A stretch of DNA of 64,000 nt, from positions 558,001 to 622,000 of the forward strand of contig NZ_JAMBNP010000002.1 in assembly GCF_023715145.1 (NCBI RefSeq), written 5' to 3'. The notes under the pieces were generated by a model. The model did not search any database, was not told the origin of the DNA, and saw nothing but the letters and a program-made list of their open reading frames with translations. Origin of the DNA: Paenibacillus glycanilyticus (GTDB lineage Bacteria; Bacillota; Bacilli; Paenibacillales; Paenibacillaceae). The position numbers and the translations under genes were made by a program. Shown one piece after another: positions 36,820 through 44,641 of this stretch (the stretch's first letter is position 1; each line of letters begins with the position of its first letter).

Positions 36820-37659
36820 ATGAATGAAGAGCGACGTCAGATAATCGTCAGGGAGATTGAGCACTGGAGCAGAAGCAAGCTGCTGCCGGATCAATATTGT
36901 GATTTTCTGCTTAACTTGTACATGGATCATAGTAAGGAAACCAAACGTGAATCCAGTCATTCGATAGCCAAAGCCGTAATGGCCGTTCAGCATGCTTCCG
37001 GCAAGCATTGGCTCCTTACATTTGGATTTTTTACCTTTATTTCCTTTGTTGTGCTTTATTTTAACGTTTTTCACCCGCTATTGCAAATTGGGGTTTCGGT
37101 TGTTGGCGTCATTGGTCTGCTATGGTTTGGCGCCCGTTTGAGGCGTCGACACGAGGCAGCGGGACTAGCTGTTACCGGGGCAGGCATGCTGCTTATGCTT
37201 GGCTCCGGCTTATACATATTAGACCAGCACGATATGACGGATTGGGGCTGGAAGGCAGGCATGCTTGGATTATGTGCGTTATTCTGGGTCATATACGGAA
37301 TTGCGGCTCGGATCCAGCTGCTGCATCTATGCGGGTGGCTTGCGGGAATAATGGTATACGCGTGGATGCTGGCCAAATTTACGAGCGTGCCGGAGTGGTA
37401 TGAATCGCAGCTTTATTGGATGCCGCTCTCTATATTGTTCGGCTGGGGAAGCTGGTTTGTTCATCGTTGGTCCAAGCCTGCGGCAATGGTCTTATTCGCA
37501 GCTTGTGCGATATTGTGGTTTATGCCGGAGTTATATGAAATGATTGTATGGAAAGAACCGGTCATGCTGCAGCTGCAGCTTCAATTGCTGCTCAAAATTG
37601 CTGCCGGCGGCGGACTGTTGTTCTTTATGCGAAAACAATGGATGGTGTGGGTTGCTTAA
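36820..37659 (+). CDS. Polytopic membrane protein of unknown function (279 aa)
   Basis: An N-terminal cytoplasmic segment of about 60 residues (VREIEHWSRSKLLPDQYCDFLLNL) is followed by seven or eight hydrophobic helices from about residue 65 to the end. The N-terminal pattern, a helical domain ending in a short linker before paired membrane helices, resembles DUF2157-type proteins, but I cannot confirm the family. It starts after the sigA terminator, and its stop overlaps the trmK start (TAATG), so it is translationally coupled to a tRNA methyltransferase without obvious functional reason. Confidence 0.75.
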   Translation: MNEERRQIIVREIEHWSRSKLLPDQYCDFLLNLYMDHSKETKRESSHSIAKAVMAVQHASGKHWLLTFGFFTFISFVVLYFNVFHPLLQIGVSVVGVIGLLWFGARLRRRHEAAGLAVTGAGMLLMLGSGLYILDQHDMTDWGWKAGMLGLCALFWVIYGIAARIQLLHLCGWLAGIMVYAWMLAKFTSVPEWYESQLYWMPLSILFGWGSWFVHRWSKPAAMVLFAACAILWFMPELYEMIVWKEPVMLQLQLQLLLKIAAGGGLLFFMRKQWMVWVA

Positions 37660-38447
37660 TGTTGAAACTTTCGAATCGCCTGCAGACAATTGCAGACTTT
37701 GTATCACCGGGCTCGCGCGTAGCGGATATTGGCTCCGATCACGCGCTGCTTCCGGTTTATTTGATTCAATCGGGACGCATACCGTCCGCTATTGCAGGGG
37801 AGTTAAATCCCGGTCCGTTCGAGGCGGCGCGCAAACAGACAGCGGATGCGGGTCTCACCAGCAAGCTTCAGGTCCGCCGGGGTGACGGCTTGTCTGTCCT
37901 GCAGCCTGGGGAAGCCGATACGGTAACGATTGCCGGAATGGGCGGAAGTCTGATGAGCAGTATCCTGGAAGAGGGCTTTACGGCAGGGAAGCTGGATGGG
38001 GTGAAGGAGCTTGTTCTTCAGCCCAATGTCGGCGAAGAGTTTGTGCGCAGCTGGCTGCTGAAGCATGGATGGTTCCTCGCGGAAGAAGCCATTCTGGAAG
38101 AGGACGATAAAATATATGAAGTGCTGCATGCCTTCAAATATGATGAGGCAGAAGCGAAGAAACGCAATGCCGAAGTATACGACTCGTCCTTCCTGTCACT
38201 GCCTGCCTATCAGGATAAGGGGCCGGCCATTCTGGAGAAAATGGGGCCTCATTTGCTTCGTTCTCCGCAAGAAGTCTTTTTCAAGAAGTGGCGGTTAGAG
38301 CTTGAGAAGCTTGGCAGGATTGTTACTCAGATGTCGCAATCTGACCTCGAGCAGGCTGAGCATAAGAAACAGCAATTCCGCAAGGAAATGAATGTGATTG
38401 AGGAGGTGCTTCAATGTTTGCAAACGGGCAGACCGTCATCCAAATAA
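37659..38447 (+). CDS. trmK: tRNA (adenine-22-N1) methyltransferase TrmK
   Basis: TrmK (YqfN) makes m1A22 in the D-loop of certain tRNAs. The 262-residue protein has a Rossmann SAM domain with VADIGSDHALLPVYLI near 21-36 and the catalytic-site motif TIAGMGGSLM near 88-97, and a C-terminal helical coiled-coil domain (about 165-260) that reads tRNA. The start is ATG 37659, sharing a base with the upstream stop; a longer in-frame extension lacks homology. It overlaps yqfO by 34 bases. Confidence 0.94.
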   Translation: MLKLSNRLQTIADFVSPGSRVADIGSDHALLPVYLIQSGRIPSAIAGELNPGPFEAARKQTADAGLTSKLQVRRGDGLSVLQPGEADTVTIAGMGGSLMSSILEEGFTAGKLDGVKELVLQPNVGEEFVRSWLLKHGWFLAEEAILEEDDKIYEVLHAFKYDEAEAKKRNAEVYDSSFLSLPAYQDKGPAILEKMGPHLLRSPQEVFFKKWRLELEKLGRIVTQMSQSDLEQAEHKKQQFRKEMNVIEEVLQCLQTGRPSSK

Positions 38448-39535
38448 TGGAGCAGCTAGCGCCAAAGCATTATGCAGTCGAGAACGATAAGATCGGACTG
38501 CAGCTTGGCACTTTAAATAAGGAAATCCGGAAAATCATCGTAGCGTTGGATGTGACGGATGAAGTTGTGGATGAAGCGATTGCGGCTGGCGCCGAGCTCA
38601 TTATTGCGCATCATGCCATCATCTATCGTCCTCTGTCCAAGCTGGATACTTCAACACCTGCTGGAAAATTGTATGAGAAATTGATCAAGAACGATATTGC
38701 GGTCTATATATCGCATACGAATCTGGATGTTGCTGACGGCGGCATTAATGATTGGATGGCCGATCTGGTTGGAATCAAGACTGACGGAAGGCAATGCCTG
38801 GAGGAAGTTCATACCGATAAACTGTACAAGCTTGTTGTCTTTGTACCGGAGGAACATCACGAGAAGGTGCTTCAGGCGATGTTTCAGGCAGGCGCCGGCC
38901 ATATCGGCGATTACAGCCATTGCAGCTTTAACATTGAGGGAACGGGTACTTTCTTGCCAGGGGAAGGAACGAATCCTTTTATCGGCAAGCCCGGGCAATT
39001 GGAAAAAGCGAAAGAGGTCCGTATCGAAACGATTGTTCCGCATAGCGTTCACCGTAAAGTAGTGCAGGCTATGCTTAAGGCGCATCCCTATGAAGAGGTT
39101 GCGTATGACCTGTATTCGGTTGACCTGAAAGGACGTTCCTTTGGACTTGGCCGGAGCGGGAAGCTGGAGACACCGATTACGCTTGGCGAGTTGGCGGAGA
39201 AGGTAAAGGTAGTGTTCGAGGTGCCTTATGTACGTCTCGTTGGTGATCCGAACCGGGTGATTAAGAAAGCTGCCGTATTAGGCGGATCCGGCGGACGTTA
39301 CGCAAGACATGCCCAATTTGCCGGCGCTGATGTTCTGATCACAGGGGATGTAGACTATCATACGGCTCATGATGCGCTTGCCGATGGTTTGTCGATCATT
39401 GATCCCGGCCATAATGTGGAGAAGATCATGAAGCAGCGCGTGGCGGATTGGCTGAATCAGCAGCTGTCGGAACGGAAGTATGAGACAAAAGCTGTTCATT
39501 CCTCCATTAATACGGAGCCTTTCCTGTTCGTGTAG
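38414..39535 (+). CDS. Nif3-like dinuclear metal centre hexameric protein (YqfO)
   Basis: A 373-residue member of the Nif3/DUF34 family, hexameric proteins with a two-metal site. The metal ligands are visible: AHHAIIYRPL (near 64-73), SHTNLDVADGGIND (near 99-112) and GDVDYHTAHDA (near 317-327). The central insertion (about 135-235) forms the PII-like domain typical of Bacillales YqfO. GAGGAGGTG precedes the ATG. Despite annotation as GTP cyclohydrolase I type 2 in some entries, its reaction is not established. It forms the conserved trmK-yqfO pair. Confidence 0.93.
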   Translation: MFANGQTVIQIMEQLAPKHYAVENDKIGLQLGTLNKEIRKIIVALDVTDEVVDEAIAAGAELIIAHHAIIYRPLSKLDTSTPAGKLYEKLIKNDIAVYISHTNLDVADGGINDWMADLVGIKTDGRQCLEEVHTDKLYKLVVFVPEEHHEKVLQAMFQAGAGHIGDYSHCSFNIEGTGTFLPGEGTNPFIGKPGQLEKAKEVRIETIVPHSVHRKVVQAMLKAHPYEEVAYDLYSVDLKGRSFGLGRSGKLETPITLGELAEKVKVVFEVPYVRLVGDPNRVIKKAAVLGGSGGRYARHAQFAGADVLITGDVDYHTAHDALADGLSIIDPGHNVEKIMKQRVADWLNQQLSERKYETKAVHSSINTEPFLFV

Positions 39536-39556
39536 CATTTGGATCGATAAAACAGG

Positions 39557-39585
39557 TTGAGGTTTTGTAAAATACCCTGTATACT
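39557..39585 (+). promoter_or_regulatory. Sigma-A promoter of rnpB
   Basis: TTGAGG (39557-39562), a 17-bp spacer and TATACT (39580-39585) lie about 12 bases before the P1 helix of the RNase P RNA. Confidence 0.82.
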
Positions 39586-39596
39586 TATTCGTGCAT

Positions 39597-40010
39597 CGGA
39601 AAGTTTGACAGACAATCGCTGGCGGCCTTGTTGCCGCGAGAGGAAAGTCCGGGCTCCACAGGGCAGGGTGCTGGATAACGTCCAGTCAGCGCGAGCTGAA
39701 GGATAGTGCCACAGAAATGGACCGCCGATGGCCGGCTAACGCCGTGCACAGGCAAGGGTGGAACCGTGGTGTAAGAGACCACGAGGAGTATGGGTGACTA
39801 TATTCCTGGTAAACCCCACTTGGAGCAAGACCGAGAGAACGTAGCAGCCTAGAGCTGCAGCCTTAGCCCGAGGCTCGTTCGGGTTGGTTGCTTGAGCTGT
39901 TCAGCAATGAATGGCCTAGATAGATGATTGTCGCTTCGTCGTGGGAGGGTCGTTCCCGCTATTACCACTTGGAAGTACAGAACCCGGCTTACGGCAAACT
40001 TTCCGCAACG
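39597..40010 (+). ncRNA. rnpB: RNase P RNA (class A-like)
   Basis: The catalytic RNA of ribonuclease P, which trims tRNA 5' leaders. Conserved core segments are clear: GAGGAAAGTCCGGGCTCC with ACAGGGCAGGGTGC (near 39640-39673), CCGCCGATGGCC, GGTAAACCCCACTTGGAGCA, GCCTAGATAGATGATTG, and ACAGAACCCGGCTTACGGC near the 3' end. P1 is formed by CGGAAAGTTTG (39597-39607) and CAAACTTTCCG (39995-40005). The core and the P13/P14-type segment resemble the E. coli-like class A sequence rather than B. subtilis class B. The ends are set by P1 and are approximate by a few bases. Confidence 0.96.
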
Positions 40011-40023
40011 GACAACAAATTAC

Positions 40024-40053
40024 GCCTCCTGGCATTCGCCGGGAGGCTTTTTT
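40024..40053 (+). terminator. Intrinsic terminator of rnpB
   Basis: GCCTCCTGGC pairs with GCCGGGAGGC (one wobble) around ATTC, followed by six T residues. Confidence 0.94.
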
Positions 40054-40095
40054 GTTGGTTGTTGCGGGTTGGTTGGCTATTGGGTCGTCATGGAC

Positions 40096-40156
40096 GGAGG
40101 ATCACATTCCAGCCGCTGTTGTCGTGCCGACAAAGGCGTCTGGAATGTGATCCTCC
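40096..40156. repeat. Hairpin element A1
   Basis: A perfect 17-bp stem, GGAGGATCACATTCCAG (40096-40112) and its complement (40140-40156), encloses a 27-base loop that itself can form TTGTCG/CGACAA. The core CATTCCAGCCGCTG...TGCCGACAAAGGCG...TGGAA recurs as A2 at 40317-40365. No gene lies in the 430 bases between rnpB and the subtilase; these hairpins fill most of it. Confidence 0.8.
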
Positions 40157-40199
40157 TTTCCTCTCCTCCTAACTCGCCAACTTCTTTCCTGCACAACAA

Positions 40200-40239
40200 C
40201 AAATAAGCATCCTTGGCTTCTGCCAAGGATGCTTATTTG
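40200..40239. repeat. Hairpin element B1
   Basis: A perfect 18-bp stem, CAAATAAGCATCCTTGGC and its complement, closes a TTCT loop. The AAGCATCCT core recurs in B2 (40398-40429). On the minus strand the hairpin is followed by TTGTTGTTGTGC, a poor U-tract. Confidence 0.8.
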
Positions 40240-40316
40240 ATGTTCCTCTAAACGAGAGGAACCTCGCGCGTGCTATGACGCTCGGTACAACATCTAAGTA
40301 CAAGATATTGAAGCAT

Positions 40317-40365
40317 CTCATTCCAGCCGCTGCTATCATGCCGACAAAGGCGATTGGAACGAGTC
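40317..40365. repeat. Hairpin element A2, divergent copy of A1
   Basis: The 43-base core matches A1 at most positions (ATTCCAGCCGCTG then TGCCGACAAAGGCG then TTGGAA), but the outer stem is decayed to about ten imperfect pairs (TCATTCCAG with ATTGGAACGA). Confidence 0.7.
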
Positions 40366-40390
40366 TTCTTTATGGTAAGTTAGAAATTCA

Positions 40391-40429
40391 AAAGAAAAAG
40401 CATCCTCCGGCCATTGCCAGAGGATGCTT
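40391..40429 (-). terminator. Hairpin B2, terminator of the subtilase gene
   Basis: On the minus strand AAGCATCCTCTGGC pairs with GCCGGAGGATGCTT (one wobble), followed by CTTTTTCTTTTG. It lies about ten bases after the subtilase stop and shares its stem core with B1. Confidence 0.85.
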
Positions 40430-40438
40430 GCATATTGT

Positions 40439-42301
40439 TTAACCTGCGTTGTACTTCCGGCTGATAGCTTCCAGACGGCGCTCGGTTTGGCCTGGGAAGT
40501 TCTGAAGGGCGCTAGTGTAGTTGGATGCTGCCTTCAAAGCTTTGTCGACATCGATAAGGCCATAGCCGAAATAATTGTCTTTGCCTTTGTTGCCAAGATC
40601 AATGGCGGACTTCCGCATGATCTCCATAACTTCCTCATTGTTGAGGTCGGGATTAATCGAGCGGATCAAGCCGGCCAACGCCGCGACATGAGGACTGGCC
40701 ATTGAAGTGCCTGACAAGGCCGCATATTGGCCGCCAGGGTAAGTGCTCGCGATACTGTCGCCAGGCGCCGCCACGTCAATATAATCCCCATAGTTCGAGA
40801 ATGAAGCTTTGTTATTGCTTGAATCTGTTGCCGCAACAGCGAATACTTCCGGATAAGCGGCAGGGTAGCCCGGGCGGTCCGTATTATCATTCCCGCTCGC
40901 TGCAACCAACACCACATCATGTTCGTATGCATACTTAATAGCATCGTGAAGGAATTCCGCCTGCGCGTAGTTGCCAAGGCTCATATTAATCACTTTGGCG
41001 CCATGATCTGTCGCCCAGATGATCCCTTGGGCAACCGAATAGGTGGAACCTGCACCGCTGCTATCGAGCACTTTCACCGGCAATAGCTTGTTGTACCAGG
41101 AGATGCCTGCTACACCTTCGCCATTATTTACGGAAGCTCCGATAATGCCGGCGACATGGGTACCATGACCAACATCATCGTTAGGAGCGGCATTGGAATC
41201 CACGATATTCGTGCCATCCATCAGCTTGCCCTTAAGATCCGGATGATCCGCTTGCACGCCCGTATCCAGAATAGCTACGATCACTTTGTCGTTGCCTTTC
41301 GATAAGCCCCAGCCTTTCTCGGTTTCAATCGAAGGCAGGTTCCATTGGTACTGGGAATAAAGGGCATCGTTAGGCTTGATGATGTCAGCATCATCATCTG
41401 CCTTATCGTTCGTCAGATACAGATAATGCGGTTCAACGTATTCGGTTTTCCAGGACTTCTGGAAATAATGGACCATTTTATCGGCATCCATGTCCTTGGA
41501 ACGGAAGACGTAAGTGTCGCCGATTCGTTGAATGTTCTGGGCATTGATTTTTTGCTTGATTTGTTCTAATTGGTTGGCTGTCAGTTTATCCTGAAAATGT
41601 ACAACCACATCTTTGACGTGATAATGGCTGGCATTACCGTTGTCTTCACCATCATGCACGGTTGTTTCGCGATTGGAATTCGGTTCAACCGATTCAATCC
41701 GGTAATTGCCTTCCGCCGGGTAAGGTACAAGCCGCAGATTCCGCTTCTGATGCCGCTCGACCTGCATGACAATATCCTGATTGATGACGCCAACAACACC
41801 AATTCCGTTCTTTTTGCCGCTCGGAACGCCAAGCACCACGTACCGGCTGCCGGTTTCGCTCATGAACGGCCTGGATTGATAAGACTGGCCGGCCTTCACC
41901 TTTGCTTTGGCATCGGCAACGTAGCGTGCGGCTGTCTTATCCGGTAGAGCGCCGCGATCCACGCTCCGGTTCCCATTAATCCAGCTGATGTAGGCCATAT
42001 GTTTATGCATACCCATCATATGGGCAACCTTATCGCTTTGAGCCTTAAAGGTACCGGCTTTCGCTCCATTGTTCATGAGCTTATGGAATTCTTTGCTGCA
42101 TTCGGTTGTACAGAGAAGGGAAGTGGCATCCATATCTTTATTTAAGGTTTTCACTTTAAGTGTTTTTTCCTGTTCAGCCGAGAAGTTCCTGACATTGGAA
42201 TCAGGCGCCTTTCGGTCATTGAAGATATAACGTGTGCCCGGTACGACAATGGCTACCAGTGCTATAATGGCACAAAGACCAATCCATTTTTTTGCATTCA
42301 T
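40439..42301 (-). CDS. S8 family serine peptidase (subtilase) with long extracytoplasmic N-terminal region
   Basis: A 620-residue secreted or membrane-tethered subtilase. A hydrophobic N-terminal helix (about 7-22) is followed by about 300 residues before the catalytic domain. In that domain D346 (AILDTG), H382 (GHGTHVAG), N471 (AASGN) and S533 (GTSMASPH) form the catalytic set. Residues 40-200 do not look like a simple I9 propeptide: QSRPFMSETGSRYVVLGV and GIGVVGVINQDI resemble a Cache-type sensor domain. A short I9-like segment may lie around 228-295. Minus-strand GAGGGACTTGAGGAAC precedes the ATG. Substrate unknown. Confidence 0.93.
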   Translation of the reverse strand: MNAKKWIGLCAIIALVAIVVPGTRYIFNDRKAPDSNVRNFSAEQEKTLKVKTLNKDMDATSLLCTTECSKEFHKLMNNGAKAGTFKAQSDKVAHMMGMHKHMAYISWINGNRSVDRGALPDKTAARYVADAKAKVKAGQSYQSRPFMSETGSRYVVLGVPSGKKNGIGVVGVINQDIVMQVERHQKRNLRLVPYPAEGNYRIESVEPNSNRETTVHDGEDNGNASHYHVKDVVVHFQDKLTANQLEQIKQKINAQNIQRIGDTYVFRSKDMDADKMVHYFQKSWKTEYVEPHYLYLTNDKADDDADIIKPNDALYSQYQWNLPSIETEKGWGLSKGNDKVIVAILDTGVQADHPDLKGKLMDGTNIVDSNAAPNDDVGHGTHVAGIIGASVNNGEGVAGISWYNKLLPVKVLDSSGAGSTYSVAQGIIWATDHGAKVINMSLGNYAQAEFLHDAIKYAYEHDVVLVAASGNDNTDRPGYPAAYPEVFAVAATDSSNNKASFSNYGDYIDVAAPGDSIASTYPGGQYAALSGTSMASPHVAALAGLIRSINPDLNNEEVMEIMRKSAIDLGNKGKDNYFGYGLIDVDKALKAASNYTSALQNFPGQTERRLEAISRKYNAG

Positions 42302-42490
42302 TGTTCCTCAAGTCCCTCCATTGCTATGCGAGCGTAATTGTCAGACTAATGGATAGGTTGCACATCGTTAGGCTGAAAATATGCGCAGAACAATGTCGGA
42401 AACGCCAGTACCAATGCTATGTAATTTGTGGTATCATATTGTCGGTGCCTTAGTTTTTTTTGTTGTAGTAGAAGAAAGGGGAACTACCTT

Positions 42491-42991
42491 ATGCCATCGA
42501 CCAATGCGAAGTCGCTTAGTGAAACATCGCGTACAAAGTTAAAAGATGCAATTAATCAATTGGAATCGTTTCTTAACCAGTATTCGCTGAACCAATTAAT
42601 CGGCGAAGAAACTGGAGATGAAGCACAAACGTTTTACAGAGGCCTTTTGTCTGATTTGAGACATTTGTTGGTCTTCTCTGAAGTCTCGGTTGAGAAATTG
42701 GGAGTACTTCTCAGACGGCCAAATTTCGATAACGATTTTGCTGAACGCGCCTTGTACGATGTATATCATCAGTGCGTGAACGCCTTCTTCTATCCGAAGA
42801 ATGAATGTTATTCGGAAGACGGCCGTTATGCTTACACCGGACAAGACGCTATCCGCTTCCGCTTTAAGCCTGTCCGCGAAGCACGTGACATCGTCCTCAG
42901 CGTATCCAAGATCTATGAAGAGCTGCGCGATGAGCTGGCTTATTATGAGAATGACTACATGACCCAGCGCCGCATGCAGGGGCAAAAATAG
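42491..42991 (+). CDS. YpuI-like protein (DUF3907)
   Basis: A 166-residue soluble protein that I associate with the YpuI/DUF3907 family of Bacillales from its size and the pattern LRRPNFDNDFAERALYDVYHQCV followed by FFYPKNECYSEDGRYAYTGQDAIRF. Family assignment is from memory and not certain. I chose ATG 42491 because AAAGGGG is about twelve bases upstream; the earlier in-frame start has no site and adds a cysteine-rich stretch with no family resemblance. The function is unknown. It is divergent from the subtilase gene. Confidence 0.75.
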   Translation: MPSTNAKSLSETSRTKLKDAINQLESFLNQYSLNQLIGEETGDEAQTFYRGLLSDLRHLLVFSEVSVEKLGVLLRRPNFDNDFAERALYDVYHQCVNAFFYPKNECYSEDGRYAYTGQDAIRFRFKPVREARDIVLSVSKIYEELRDELAYYENDYMTQRRMQGQK

Positions 42992-43045
42992 GACGGAATG
43001 AATCACTTTCGATCAGGGAAACTTGATATCGGAGGTGATTTTTTT

Positions 43046-43252
43046 ATGCCGAAAGGCGTAACCTGCAGCGTATCAAACTGTACCTTCTGGAAAGAGGGCA
43101 ACAACTGCAATGCTGATGCCATTACTGTTGATATTGATCAGCATGGGAACTTTAGCGAAGAGTTTGCCAATGACGAACTTGGACTTTACCATGAAGATCA
43201 AGCGACGGAATCGTCCGCTACCTGCTGCCACACTTTTAAACCGAAGGAGTGA
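43046..43252 (+). CDS. DUF1540 domain protein (68 aa)
   Basis: A small cysteine-rich protein with the DUF1540 pattern: GVTCSVSNCTFWKEGNNCNAD at the N-terminus (C7, C11, C20) and ATCCHTF near the C-terminus, probably a metal-binding module. A strong GGAGGTGA site eight to nine bases before ATG 43046 decides the start; the longer in-frame start at 42998 is rejected. It is followed directly by a membrane protein gene and could be co-transcribed with ypuI. Role unknown. Confidence 0.88.
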   Translation: MPKGVTCSVSNCTFWKEGNNCNADAITVDIDQHGNFSEEFANDELGLYHEDQATESSATCCHTFKPKE

Positions 43253-43258
43253 CGGGGA

Positions 43259-43705
43259 ATGGATCAAAGAGGCTTAAATGTCACGGATCGTCATAAAAAC
43301 GATTACCCAGAATACGAAGTATCGGCTCCAAACGCCATGCCGGATCTGAATGGCGGTAAAGTGGAGGAATGGGCGAATGAGAATAAAGTTGGCAACGTCC
43401 ACGAAGAAATGGCGGCGGATTTCGCTGTAGGCAGTCCTGTCTCTTATGTGCCTAGGGAACAGAAGATTGAAGAAGCCGCAGATGCGGTTGAAGCCGGAGG
43501 TACCGCACTAGGCTGGGTAGCGCTTGTGTTCGCCGCTGCATCCTGGTTCTTATGGCCGGTTGTTCTGGGCATCACCTCAGCCGTACTAGGCTTTATTGCT
43601 TATCGTCAGGGAGCAAGAGCGCTTGGCGGATGGGCAATGGCAGTTGGTCTTATCGCGGTATTGCTTTCATTAGTTATCGTACCTTTTTATTATGCGGTCA
43701 CCTGA
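43259..43705 (+). CDS. DUF4190-like membrane protein (148 aa)
   Basis: The first 80 residues are hydrophilic and acidic. The C-terminal half has two hydrophobic hairpin segments (about 84-108 and 118-142) with the glycine-rich pattern ALGWVALVFAAASWFLWPVVLG and GFIAYRQGARALGGWAMAVG typical of DUF4190 proteins. AAGGAG overlaps the stop of the DUF1540 gene. It is the last gene before an intrinsic terminator. No function is known. Confidence 0.8.
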   Translation: MDQRGLNVTDRHKNDYPEYEVSAPNAMPDLNGGKVEEWANENKVGNVHEEMAADFAVGSPVSYVPREQKIEEAADAVEAGGTALGWVALVFAAASWFLWPVVLGITSAVLGFIAYRQGARALGGWAMAVGLIAVLLSLVIVPFYYAVT

Positions 43706-43710
43706 AGTCA

Positions 43711-43747
43711 AAGCCTTGGCGGCAATCTGCTGCCTAGGCTTTTTTTG
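43711..43747 (+). terminator. Intrinsic terminator after the DUF4190-like gene
   Basis: AAGCCTTGGCGGCA pairs with TGCTGCCTAGGCTT with two mismatches, followed by a run of seven T residues. Confidence 0.85.
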
Positions 43748-43789
43748 TTACATATGGAGACTTACAAAAGGAATGTCAATAACTTTGGA

Positions 43790-43818
43790 TTGCCGCTCTG
43801 CCCGATTTTACCTATAAT
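43790..43818 (+). promoter_or_regulatory. Sigma-A promoter of the ABC ATPase/hydrolase unit
   Basis: TTGCCG (43790-43795), a 17-bp spacer and TATAAT (43813-43818) lie about 30 bases before the ATPase start codon. Confidence 0.72.
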
Positions 43819-43846
43819 TTATAGATGTATGGGAGGGGAACAACCG

Positions 43847-44641
43847 ATGATTATTGATATTCTGCAGGCGAGCTGGGAACGTGGGGACAAGCAGGTCCTT
43901 CACGAGATCAATTGGCAGGTTCAGCCTAATGAGCACTGGTGCTTGCTTGGCTTGAACGGATCCGGGAAAACGACGCTTCTTAATATGATTAATGGCTATA
44001 TCTGGCCAACTAGCGGACAAATTTCGGTTCTGGGGAAAAAATTCGGCGAATACGATCTGCGGGAGCTTCGCAAAAGCATCGGCTGGGTCAGCACTTCGCT
44101 TCAACAGAAGCTGTATGGAAGCGAGACGGCGATTAATATCGTGTTAAGCGGCAAGTTTGCGACCATTGGTCTTTATGACCATACCGATGAAGAGGACCGT
44201 GAGCAAGCACTGGAATTGCTTGTCAGTCTGGGCTGTGCTTATCTGGCCAACCGTACTTACGATACGATGTCCCAAGGCGAGCGGCAGCGCGTTTTGATCG
44301 CCAGAGCGCTCATGGCTAAGCCAAAGCTGCTCATACTGGACGAGCCTTGTACAGGACTTGACATTTTCGCAAGGGAACAATTGCTATCGATGATTCATAA
44401 GGTTGCAGCGGATGGACCTACTATCATATATGTCACGCATCACGTGGAAGAAATTTTGCCATGCTTCAGCCACACTCTTCTTATCAAACAAGGCGAGGTG
44501 TTTGCTGCAGGAGAAACCAATGAAGTATTAACCTCGGACCGTATGAGCCGATTCTTCGATGTTCCGGTTGAGATTGAGCGCCGCGAGGGACGGAATTGGC
44601 TGTTCGTCAAGGATTCGGAGTCGCTATGGATCTCGAACTAA
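43847..44641 (+). CDS. ABC transporter ATP-binding protein (YlmA-like)
   Basis: A 264-residue single ABC ATPase. Walker A GLNGSGKTTLL lies near 38-48, the Q-loop in VSTSLQQ near 87-93, the signature MSQGERQRV near 143-151, Walker B LLILDEP near 164-170, and the switch histidine in VTHHVEE near 196-202. It resembles the YlmA/PhrA-like group of stand-alone ATPases. No permease gene is adjacent; the overlapping downstream gene encodes a membrane-anchored hydrolase. GGGAGGGG supports ATG 43847. Whether it powers a transporter or acts in another role is open. Confidence 0.9.
   Translation: MIIDILQASWERGDKQVLHEINWQVQPNEHWCLLGLNGSGKTTLLNMINGYIWPTSGQISVLGKKFGEYDLRELRKSIGWVSTSLQQKLYGSETAINIVLSGKFATIGLYDHTDEEDREQALELLVSLGCAYLANRTYDTMSQGERQRVLIARALMAKPKLLILDEPCTGLDIFAREQLLSMIHKVAADGPTIIYVTHHVEEILPCFSHTLLIKQGEVFAAGETNEVLTSDRMSRFFDVPVEIERREGRNWLFVKDSESLWISN

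Noticed and set aside
39585..39782. Open frames within the RNase P RNA, including several on the plus strand near 39924-40206
   Set aside because: The region is a structured RNA gene and its terminator; these frames have no ribosome binding sites or family resemblance.
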